This document shows positions 32,701 through 44,500 of a stretch of 64,000 nt of DNA, in pieces (position 1 is the stretch's first letter; each line of letters starts with the position of its first letter). The stretch covers positions 26,904,558 to 26,968,557 of the forward strand of contig NC_088714.1 in NCBI RefSeq assembly GCF_963576615.1, given 5' to 3'. Under the pieces are notes generated by a model. That model was not told where the DNA came from. It did not search any database and was given only the letters and a program-made list of their open reading frames with translations. Position numbers and translations under genes: made by a program. This stretch comes from Watersipora subatra. Taxonomy: Eukaryota; Bryozoa; Gymnolaemata; Cheilostomatida; Watersiporidae.

Positions 32701-35403
32701 TCTCTGCGTGTTACTGAAATATGTCAAAACAAACCGATTTCATCCTCGCAATGCTGTTATTCCTTTAGATCTGAGACCAACTACGTCAGCATCCGACATT
32801 CCTAGTTGTAAATAAAAACAGAATATATAAAGTGAGGGTCGGGTACTATGTGGGACATATTGAAAACTTGTGTCTGCCATAAAACTCAAGCAACGAAGGA
32901 ATGCCTAGCCATGTATATTTATTTACTTACGAAAATATCTAAAGGCTTATATGCCTAGATGGTGTACAAGGTACTCTCTCATTTAACAATGCATCCATTT
33001 TGTCCCTTTTAGGGATTTTTACAAACTAATGAGTTATTTTATCAAACAAGCTTGAAGAATGCTGTTATAAAGATGAACTTGTTTTTGGTTTGAAATAATT
33101 CACAACTCAAATGTTTAGAGAGGTAGAAACAAACTTAAGGCGCAAAATATGATATTTATGAACTTTATAAAGTAAAAAATTTTTTAGTTTGTGATTTGTC
33201 AGAGAGGAATTAAGATTTACACATTTTAGTTACATGTAGCTTTGTGATGCTAGATTCATATTCCGGCGACTGCATAGTTTTACTGTTGTCTGAAAACAAT
33301 TTCTTGTAGGCAAATGTAACGACAATTAGGCCATTTTCATATTTTTAGTGCATTTAAAAATCAAATATCGTTCGCATGTTTTAATAATTTTTAAGTTTTT
33401 TGGATAAACACAGAATTAAACATACAATAGTAATCAACTTTGCTGACTTCTAAAATATTACAATAGCAATATAATATGACTTGTAGGAACAGGTAGTCAC
33501 ACGTGAAGAAATGGAGCTGGACAAGAATACGTACACAATTAATTAGCCTTCGAATTTGTTTTAGACTATGAATAATATTAATAATAATAATATTGATGAT
33601 AATTATAAAAAGCTCTGCATATAACGAATGACTTGCAGATAGATGAAGGTTTTGAGATGGTCGAGTTCTCAGTTTGTTTACATAAACATGATAGTGAAGC
33701 ATTTAACACGGCACTGCATTGCTGCTCACAACATAAATTCTCTCCATAAAGTTATTCCAGATTATGATTAAATTATGTCTCATAATTGTTTGCCAAAATC
33801 TGTAAAATTAGCCACCACTAGACATTTGTAAAGGCATCATTTCACTGTGCTATGCTAGCCCCTATCTTCAAATATTTTTCAAAGTATTTTTTCAGATGCT
33901 GCTTCAGCTTTTTGATTTTCTCATTGAAATCTAAAACTTGTATGTCAACTGCTGGTTGAAAGCCGAGTGATTGCGGTTTACAAATAGCACAGCGTGAATT
34001 ATCCAGCAGGTGTTTTTGAGTAAAATGAGAATATCCAAAAAGGCTACTGAATATCTGGTCACAACACTGGGTCAGCAAAATGTAAGTGATATCAGTTGCT
34101 CACTGACATCTAGCTGACATCTGGCTGCCCTCTATACATAAGATACATAGGCTCATAGCGCAAGACATGTCGTGATGCACAAAGGTTCTACGTCATTGGC
34201 GATGCAAGTGAGTGCTCTGGTGATAAAACATGCCCACATAGCTGGGCAACTAGATTTTGCGTCACGTCACGTTGTACTACTAAAATATCTTTAGGACTCA
34301 TTTAGACAGTTTGCAAAGCATCAAAGGTAAATTTTTCTGCTTTTGTATTTTTCTTGTACAGCCTTCACACAGCAAATATGTTTGTATGTGTGTACTACTT
34401 AATGACCTCTTTAACAAGCAAGAGTTTTCAAATTATGTTTCTTTGTGATCAATATGACTGGTCAAGTGCTAGTTGTAGCGTAGTTTCCACAGGTTTGTTA
34501 AATATGTGTAAATCTGAATTTATAGTGATGAGTACAGTTATACATGTGATGAGTATTGTATAAATAAAAATATATTATTGTTTTGGCAAGAAGTTTTGGC
34601 AACTACCAGATTCTTGGCAGATTCAGTAATTAAAAATTGCGAAATTCGAAATTCGCTGACTCCTAACATATTTTGAGCAAATCACGTCAATGCTATTAAC
34701 ATTATTGTGAACAGTCGCTACGGGCCAGTAAATCTTATTTTGTTTTCTATGGCAAATAAGTAGTCATTTTTTTCAATGGTTCGTTCAGCTACAAAAACTG
34801 TCCTTTTAACTGCGATTATGAACAAAAACAGTAGGCTACACGGTAAATAAGTCAATGAATGTCAATAAGGCTTCAACAGAATGGCACTGACCACGTTGTT
34901 TGACTCCCAAGAAGCATCACAGTAATAGAGCCCCATTCAAGGACAAGCACGCTGCAAGCATCATCACGGAACTCTCCAAAAAATATTTCTTCTTTATGAG
35001 ACACTCAGTTGATGGCCCCAATATATAAGTTACTCATAGTCAGGGCCATGTTTAAAACAGTGATTGTTTTTTAAATGATTAGATTACTAAAGCATGTTGT
35101 TATAATCTTTCTCCTTAGATGCCACTGTGGAAATTTTGTCACATTGTATTCATTTTGAGCAAAACTTACATGCACCAAAAGGTTTATGACACACATGATA
35201 GATGAGTCATAAACTTAAGCAGTATTTTATATGAGAGATGTAGAACAGAAAGTGTAGCCTTGGTAATAGAGGAGATAGACAGTGCATAGGTAGAGAGAGG
35301 TATTCATAGAGATAACGTACATGTAGATTACATGAGCTTTAAATTAATACATGCATTGCATTGCTAGTTTAATCTCTCTTGTAACATATGTGGATGTTTT
35401 ACA
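29768..35403. other. Gene-poor spacer before SLC52A-B
   Basis: Besides the 16-bp array at 31649-32300, it holds AT-rich sequence and weak minus-strand ORFs (30712-30945, 30908-31141, 33391-33702, 33842-34078). The one at 33842 reads somewhat like protein (SRCAICKPQSLGFQP) but has no recognisable family. No RNA gene was seen. Confidence 0.5.
31649..32300. repeat. 16-bp satellite array
   Basis: About 40 units of 'gcatctataatagact', with variants gaca, gacc and 'gcactcataatagact'. Variant types are interspersed, which suggests repeated unequal exchange. A few units have small insertions (about 32090). Confidence 0.9.
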
Positions 35404-35408
35404 GTTAG

Positions 35409-35521
35409 ATGAGAATGCCGGAGGTGAAATTGGGCGTCGCGCTGCTGTTCGTCGTGTTTGGTTGGTCTTCCTGGATAGACGTGAACGGAGTCTGGGTAGA
35501 ACTTCCTCTTATGGTTCACAG
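35409..35521 (+). CDS. SLC52A: SLC52A-B exon 1
   Basis: Residues 1-37 (MRMPEVKLG then the first helix with SWIDVNGVWVELP) and two bases of Arg38. The donor is 'cacag|gttggt'. A second in-frame ATG lies at 35415. Confidence 0.92.
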
Positions 35522-38500
35522 GTTGGTCTTTTTTATTGCCAAGTACAAACATAATAACTGCCTTGTCTATTTCGCATTTATCACCAGTATACTCGCGTAT
35601 TTTGATCGTCGCTAGGCTAGCAATGTGAGTTATCTAATCTTTGAACTTTACCCATTCCAAGTAGGCCTATTGTCATTTGTAAGTTATAAAAGAAAGTTTT
35701 TGGTAGTTATATAAAGTAAAATCTGGCTAATCAGAAAATAATTAAAACTTTGTCTCAATAGTTATAACCAAAATACTAAAACCATGTTAACATCAACCTT
35801 AACTGTTAGCATCAACCTTAACTGTTAACATCAACCTTAACTGTTAGCATCAACCTTAACTGTTAGCATCAACCTTAACTGTTAACATCAACCGAAACTG
35901 TTAGCATCAACCGAAACTGAAAAACATCACGTTTTGATGTTTTCAAATTCAAATTTGAAAACATCAAATCGTGATCGCGATGAGTTTTCTGTTGACTCTA
36001 AAAGTAAATATGCAGAGTCTAAAAAGGTAAGACAGTAAACAATAGCTTGAATAAAATTCACACAAAAATTTATCATCTTTTAAAATTATAATGAACATTT
36101 AATTCCTCCGATTTGAATTGTTATATTCTAATAAAAAATTGCACTTCTAGTGAGTGAGCCACATGCATCCAGAGTAAATCACATGGAAATCACACAAATT
36201 GTTCAAATGTACAAGAAATAACCTGACTATAGGAACTTCATGAGCTCAAAGTGTCATACGATTTCAGGTCGGGTTGTATGAAACTTAAAGATGGACTTAG
36301 TAGATTTTACTAGAAAGTATCGATATTTCTATCATTTGAAATTGTTTTTGATGTTTGAGGTGATCTGACTGCCAGGATGCTTTAAGATTAAAATCGACAA
36401 AACTTGAGCAAAACGAGCAGCTGACAATCTATTTTTGCCAGTTTTACTCCTCTGAAGCTTCCAAATGCACAAGCAAATAAAGTAACCATGATTAGAAATT
36501 TCTTGACAATTTCGAGGGTATCTGTCTTCATGATCTCGGAGGCTTTTTATGCTGTTTACAGGCTGCCAGAAAACTGGAACCTACCATCTTACCTGGTGCT
36601 TATCATTCAGGCAGCCCTCATTGGGCCTCTCGTTTACGCCGGAGTCTGTCACCTCATCAAGAAGTACAACACTGAGGCAAAGACAACAATTCAAAACCTC
36701 CAAACTGGAGTTATATTTTGCATAGTCTCTGTTGGTGCTCTGGCTGTCCTGTTTATATCCTTCTTCTGGGATGTGACAAGCGTAATTGGTAAGCTTTTTC
36801 ACATTGTGTTAGCTTAGATTAGTCTACCATTTTTACTAGAAACACTTGGTCAGCTAGCAGTTTCTCGAACTTGTATTGCCGTTGACACTCTTAGATTTTG
36901 GGGACTGCATGAATGTTCCATCCAATATTACATTGTAACAAAGTAGAGTTAATCTTACCATAAATGTTGAACATTGAGGCTCTATAGTTTTGTTCTATCA
37001 GATCACGACAGTGCCCTTATTTCTGTTATTTTTTGACAATAAAAACTCTCATTTCATGACTGTGATGTAGTAACAACAGAAAGACGACGCGTGACCATTA
37101 ATAAAATTGTGTTACTATCTAAATAACAATGAAACAGACACCAATTTTTTTCTCACAAAAACTTGTCTATTTGAAACATATTTGATCTAATACAACGTGA
37201 TGGCTGGCATATAGAAGAATGTTCCGGAAAATTTTTTTTCTCACGTTGTACGCTCAGTGGCCCATATCAAACTGGCACGCGCAAGTGTTTATTTATGTAC
37301 AAATAGTAGTTCATTCTCTTGATCACAGCCAAACCTAAATACCAGAACCGCTCTGCACAAAGAGTAGAAACTGCCAACAGTGTACTTGCTATCTTTTATT
37401 TCCCACATAGAAACGTTTAAGTATTAGACTCACTGGTTTAAACTGTTGCTTTAATGTTAATACTATAACCTAATTACTGTACCATAAGAAGGGCTGTAGT
37501 ATCTAAACCCTAACCACAGTTATTCTACAATGAAAACCAAGAGTTCACTTAAGGGCACAGCTGCAACTTTTGAAAGGTGAACAACCCAGAGGTCTTGCCT
37601 TTAATTAACAAGTAAACAAACTGAGGGCTCACATTACTAGACATGAGACACATATATGTGGGCATGGAAATACCTACCCTTAGAAGAAATGATAGGCTAG
37701 TGTATGCAAGTACAGTAAGTTAGTACAAATAACCACATGTTCTACATTGTTGTGATGTTATAGTATCCTCTCCAGGGATTACGTGTTTGTCACAATTTCC
37801 ATTTCCATAACATTTCCATAATTCATTTCCATATTATTTCCATTTCCATAACATTTCCATAATTCATTTCCATATTATTTCCATTTCCATAACATTTCCA
37901 TAATTCATTTCCATATTATTTCCATTTCCATAACATTTCCATAATTCATTTCCATAGTTTTTTCCATTTCCATAACATTTCCATAATTCATTTCCATATT
38001 ATTTCCATTTCCATAACATTTCCATAGTTTATTTCCATATTATTTTCATTTCCATAATTCATTTCCATATTATTTCCATTTCCATAACATTTCCATAATT
38101 CATTTCCATATTTTTTTCCATTTCCATAATTCATTTCCATATTATTTCCATTTCCATAACATTTCCATATTTCTAAAATAAAATTTCCATATCCATTTCC
38201 ATAAAATTATGGAAATATTTATGTTTATGGAAATGGATATGGAAAAGTAAATATTTCCATAATATGTTTAGCGATCCCTGCAAGTTGATAGTCAACAGAA
38301 TGGGTACGCTATATCAATATAGCTTTTTGATAGTCAACAGAATGGGTACATTATATCAATATAGCTTCTTGATAGTCAACAGAATGGGTGCATTATATCA
38401 ATATAGCTTCTTGCTAGTCAACAGAATGTGTGCATTATATCAAGTAGATGGGCAATAAGGTTGGTATTTATTTCAAGGCTATCATATTTAATAACAAAGC

Positions 38501-41500
38501 TTCTCCCCGTAGGAGCAGCAAACACACCCATTTGCTTTCATAAATATATAAATCTAACAAAGTTCTCAATGGCTTGTATGAATCCACCCACATATGTATG
38601 AGCACGAGCTAAAACAGGCCACGCTGTCAGCCTTATATGATGACAGATCAGATCGATTCTGATGACAAAATGAGTCATAACATGGCTTACAGCAGCCCCG
38701 CCTAGATGTTGATTATATGATTTGTGGCAGTGTTGGGTAATGTAGGACCTTCGTGGCAGCGCTGTGTAATGTAGGACCTTTGCTCAAAGCTCTGCAGATT
38801 TACCTCTCGGCTAGCTAATCTGCTGTCTGTATTAAAAAAATGTAAAAGTGTAGTTCTGACGCTGCTCTTGCATAAATGCTGACTTTATTACTTCTCACAC
38901 CACCTGCTCCAATCTGCCGTTCATGCAGTCAGCCCAGTGCGCTCACTTTGCCCACTTGCTTGCAATAAATTGCGCAGTTTTTGTCATAAAGCAACAAATC
39001 TTGGAATTTTAGCCTGCTAATTGCTTTATTGCATAAAAATGGCTGTTAATTTTGTATTATGTTTATGAACTCGTTAATTGCGGTCCAGTACTGTCGAGAG
39101 CTGATGCTGCCAGCTTTAATGAGCTTTAGATGGCGGTGGAATTCAATTCTAGCAAAGTTGTTTAGCTGGTAGCTGAGCATGAGGAGGAATGGTAGCTCAT
39201 CCGTGTTACTGGGTCGTGCTATCGTTTATTGTGTCACCTGTTGAGTGACTTCAATAGATGATGACTCACACATTGATACCGTCATTTCTGGTCTAAAGTA
39301 GTTGTCGATATTATAGTAAGCATGAAAGCTTATTGCATTAGCCACTCTTTTAAGTGACCATTGTTTCTAATAAAATCTTTATACTTTCCATTAAGGTGTA
39401 ATTATTTATCTATATATTTGTTCATTTATGCTTATGCCTACCAAAGATTTTTCAATAATTTTATTTATTAAATAAGTCAAATTTTATGAACATCAAACCT
39501 TCAGAGGTATTCAGACGCAACACTAAATGAATATTTCACAGAGTCTTGTTGTATACAAGGAGCGCTTAGTATCTTTTATTTGGAACAGAGAAATTCCCGA
39601 CAGTATTTCAGCACGTATTTATAGTAACTTTATTGGGATAAATGTCATTCAGGAATAATTTTTTTAAGATAAATACATAACTAAGTAATTACCTAATTAC
39701 AAATAATAATATATACTTTATTCAGTTGTTGCTTTCAGCCAGTAAAATGCTGAACTCAAACATCTCACAGCATTGTATAGGACTATAGGGGAATGTATAA
39801 TATATGTATCACTAGGCTAAGAAATGTACAATAAATGTATCATTATGCTGGGGAGTGTTTAATAGATGTATCACTATGCAAGGGAGTGTACAATAGATGT
39901 ACCACTGTGTACGTATGTGTGCGCGCTTGCGTGTCAAATGAGCGTGTGTGTGCAATCGTCAACTCTTCCCGAACATGTGATTAATTTATACATAATATGA
40001 ATATGATATTTGTTGGCTAATATACTTTATTTAGGGTCCAAGCAACATCAAAGCTGTATGCTACCATTGCCTATAATTAAGCCAGAGACGATTTGGGATA
40101 GTTTCTTTCAGACTCCCTTAATAGTTTCTGTAATATCACTGATGTTAGCTGGGTTTGTGTGTTACCATTGTCTGTACATGTAGCCAAGTCCAGAGACAAT
40201 TTGAGTTAATTTCTTCCAGACCCTTTTAATATTTTCTGTAATACCACTGATCTTAGCTGTTTGTGTATTACCATTGTCTATTCATGTAGCCTAGTCTATA
40301 CTATATAACTCCCCTCTGTTTATATCTTGGATTACGGGTATGTTACAATTTCCATAATTCATTTCTATATTATTTCCATTTCCATAATATTTCAATAATT
40401 CATTTCCATATTATTTCCATTTCCATAACATTTCCATAATTCATTTCCATATTATTTCCATTTCCATAACATTTCCATAATTTATTTCTATATTATTTCC
40501 ATTTCCATAACATTTCCATAATTCATTTCCATAGTTTTTTCCATTTCCATAACATTTCCATAATTCATTTCCATATTATTTCCATTTCCATAACATTTCC
40601 ATAATTCATTTCCATATTATTTCCATTTCCATAACATTTCCATATTTCTAAAATAAAATTTCCATATCCATTTCCATAAAATTATGGAAATAATTATGTT
40701 TATGGAAATGGATATGGAAAAGTAAACATTTCCATAATATGTTTAGCAATCCCTGATCCTCTCCATATTGGTTTTTGATATCTTATCAATGTTGATAAAA
40801 TTTGAACAAAATAATGTTATTGTTACTATGTATAGACTTTATATACCTTTTCAGTGTCATCTGCTTAGTAAGTACATCATTACAACATCACATGATGTTG
40901 GTACAAAAGGTTCCAATGATCACATGTTTAACAAATTCATCAGTACAACTTGTATATTTATGTGCTACCACACTTTCGGTAGTAATGGTTGGCGTAATCA
41001 AGAAATACTTAAAATGAATGCTAACTTTGGCTGGTAACAGGCGTGTTATGGGTTTACGTTAATAACTTACCATGTGCTTAGTCTGTGACATCACAGCATC
41101 CTGTGATCACCTTAGAAATGAATAAAAAATCAGATTTTACTCCATGATTTTCTTTAGTACATTATGTTGTTGCACAAAGACTGTGATCCTCGCTACTGAG
41201 ATTGTTATTTGCTTTATTTTATTATCTTGATCAAGCTAAATAATTTGCAGCAAAATATACTAATCTATGTAATTTTTTAAATTGAAAAGATAGCATGGAA
41301 TACTAGAATCCTTCTCAATGATGCTGTGATGCCGAAAGCAAAGCGCAATTATATCCGCATATTACTTTTGAAAGTAGTGATGTAACCTTATGTGAGTTTA
41401 TAAAATTATGCTGTACTAGTACCCTGGTAGTTTAGAGTACCATGAGAAATCATCAGGTGTGGCAATAAGACACTGAGAATGAGTATGTGTACAATAATTC

Positions 41501-44500
41501 TAAAATATAGTAAAGCAAATGACTGGCGCAGGTGGTAGTGTCGGTCTACGAGGCTGGAAGTTGTAATGTTTAAATCTCGTTGGAAGTAGTCTTATTTCCT
41601 AACCTTTAAGCGTGACTTAGGACAGACGGACAAACATGGCTCTCATTATGGTAAAGATTAATTAATGCTACTTCTTCATTGTGTCTGTCTGTTAGTCCAC
41701 ATAAAATGCTCTGAGTTTTCACATTGTTTGGCTGATTTTATCCAAACTTCCCGCTCATACGCTCTGGGCTTGTTTCCTGGGAACTAAAATATTTAGTTTC
41801 AAGACTGTATCTGGTTCCTGAGCACCAGTTTCTCAAACACCCACCTGCTCGCATTCTGATTGAAAAGAAAAAACCTCAGTCTTCGCAGAGCTCACTGCTA
41901 GTTTAGTATAAACCACAGCTAACTCATGTGTTACTATGCTTGTTTATAAGGCTTAAAGATGAACTTGCATAAAATTTTAGTAGATTTTATCAGAAAGTAT
42001 CCGTATTTTTCCTTCATTTGTGATTGTTTTTGATGTTTGAGGTGATCTGACTGCCAAGATGTTTATAGACCAAAATTGACAATACCTAATCACGGTTCAA
42101 ACACTCAGATCAAGAGTGATTATGGCGTCTATAGTTTTAAATGAACCGACAGAATAGAGACACGTACCGTTGCAACTTCATATGCAATTGTTTTTGATGT
42201 TTAAGGTGATGGGAATGTTTCAAGATTGAAATTAACAAAACTTGATCGTGATTTAAACGATCCAATTAAGCAAAGGCGCGACTATGTCGTCTTTAGTTGT
42301 AAAGAGACTGACAGAATAAAGACGCGTAGTGCTGTAACTTGCACACAATAGCCGATATCAACTATCGCCAAAGATAACAACTATAGTGACATCATTTCCT
42401 TCTGAGTGTTTGAATCGCGATCAAGTTTTGTATATTTCAACCTTGAAACATCCTGACAGTCAGATCACCTTTCAAACATCAAAAACAATTGCAATTGATA
42501 GAAAAATACGAATGCTTTCTGATAAAATTTTCTAAAATTTGATACAAGTTCATCTTAATGAGATGACGACTATTGACAGGTGGTGAGGAGAGAAGCACAG
42601 TACTGCTGACCTTGTCTTTCGCCTTAGCCATGGTTGATACCCTGTCCTCCGTCACTTTCCTGCCTTTCCTTGCCCACTTCAAACCTGTCTACATGGCAGC
42701 ATTCTGTATGGGAGAAGGCATGAGCGGACTACTCCCTACAATCATCGCTTTCATTCAAGGATCTGGTGAATACACATGCGTGCAAGTAAATGCTACAGGA
42801 AATGGAACGGAAAACACAGACCTCCAACCTCTATACGCCGATTTACTTTTTACAGTCAGGGATTTTTTCTTGATGTTATTTGTAATGCTGATAATGTCAT
42901 TATTAGCCTTTGCTCTGCTACAATACTCTCAATTTGCAAAGTCGGAACGAGTAAAAAATGAGTCTGATACCGAGCCTTCAATTCTGTATACCAAACCCAA
43001 AACCCTTGACGAGTCAAGCAACTCGGACCTTGACTCTAAAGCTGAAATTGTCAAAGAGGTTGATGATACTGTGAAGGAAAGTTTGTCCACAGCGAAATAT
43101 CGTCTGATACTAACTCTGATGACCCTTATATCTGGTGTGGCGTACGGTGCGCTGCCGTCTATACAAATTTACTCTCTTCTTCCATATGGACAGCTTTATT
43201 ACAGGTGAGACACTTGTAACGAATCTCTGCACTAGTAACTTATAATATGTACCCTTAATGACCTGCTAAAGAAGAAAGTTTTAAGTTTTTTATAATATTT
43301 TCACACGTGTCATCCTTTTCCACGTTGACGCAATTTCAATTGCGTCTTTACTTGGGCGCATGAAGATAAACAAGCCAGGTGGGCTTTGCAGGTTAAACTT
43401 TTGCAAATGGCCCTAGATATGAGCCTCAAATTGCCTTAGATATAAGCATGCCTGTCAATGTATCATGAAAATTTGTAGACTAAAACTTTTATTAATATCT
43501 AATGTTTGTAGGCTACCATAACCAAACGCTTTTCTTAGCCTTGATTACAGATCATCTTCTAGTCGATAGAGTAATCACTGTGACAACCTAAAAAAGGCAT
43601 GTAGAGGGTAATTCTATATTTATGGACACATATAAAGCAACACTATTGCTTATTTTGTACCCCCCCCCCCCCACCGACATGAGAAGTATTTTTAAATATT
43701 TGATCACTTGTATCCCTATGGTTTACTCATGAGGAATTTAAAAACCTGCCATGGCTAAGCGGATATTTTCAATAAACTGTAGATATGTACCTGCTCGGGC
43801 CTGTTGATGCACACAGCTCTCATACCAAGTGCTAATGTTTAGCCTACAAAAAATTGTTGACTAAATTGTTATTATTATTTTAACTTTTTAGATACTATTT
43901 ATTATTATTTATTTTGTTTCTAAATTCAGCTTTTGGAAAAGTTTTCACCTGCAAATGTTTAAGAATGTCTTTAGCAACTTTACTATATTATATTCGTAAA
44001 TTTATATACATATATGTTATATTTTTAAAGAACCTGACAAGTTGTTATGCAATTCAGATCGAATGAAAGAAATAATTACTTAATTTACTCAATGATTATT
44101 TGAAGAATCTGTTTGTCACAAGTTCTGTTAACTGCTAACTTGCAAGTTAGCAAGCTGTTTATTAATACCAAGTTAACTTGCTCATTAACAAGTTGGTTTA
44201 CTGATAACTGGTTAACATTTTGATTTATTGATAACATGTTAACTTGCTGGTTAACAGGTTGATTTATTGATAACAGGTTAACTTGCAGGTTAACAAGTTG
44301 GCTTATCTGATAACATATTAACTTGAGGGTTAATTTGTTAGTTTTTTAGTAACAGGATAACTCCTTGCTGACAGGCTAATGGTAAACGGGAACAAAATCA
44401 TCAATTAATGATGTCGCAACATGGTTCTGCTATGTAAACATCATCAATATTATTATCGTGCTAAAAACAGCATTTATATAAAACTTTGGCTGTGTGCCAT

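Larger units (their letters stand above)
37773..40755. mobile_element. hAT-like composite element with 8-bp target duplication
   Basis: The outer ends are 'cagggatt' (37773-37780) and 'aatccctg' (40748-40755). The bases outside them are identical: 'atcctctc' at 37765-37772 and again at 40756-40763, a perfect 8-bp target duplication of hAT type. Each end is a unit of about 430-510 bp (37773-38280 and 40326-40755) made of TTCCAT-rich repeats ('catttccatattatttccat'). Each finishes with the same hairpin ('ttccatatccatttccataa' against its inverse) and a 'gatccctg'/'aatccctg' end. The inner flanks of the two units share no duplication, so they seem to have moved together with the roughly 2-kb segment between them. 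No transposase ORF seen. Confidence 0.75.

Noticed and set aside
35351-35554. Other-frame ORFs over SLC52A-B exon 1
   Set aside because: Shadows of the real frame, which carries the family signature and fits the splice phases.
38264-38458. 64-codon ORF of LIVNRMGTLYQYSF repeats
   Set aside because: A 42-bp tandem repeat inside a transposon; its length being a multiple of 3 explains the open frame.
37773-40755. Two independent MITE insertions instead of one composite element
   Set aside because: The perfect 8-bp duplication is shared between the outermost ends, and the inner flanks match neither it nor each other.
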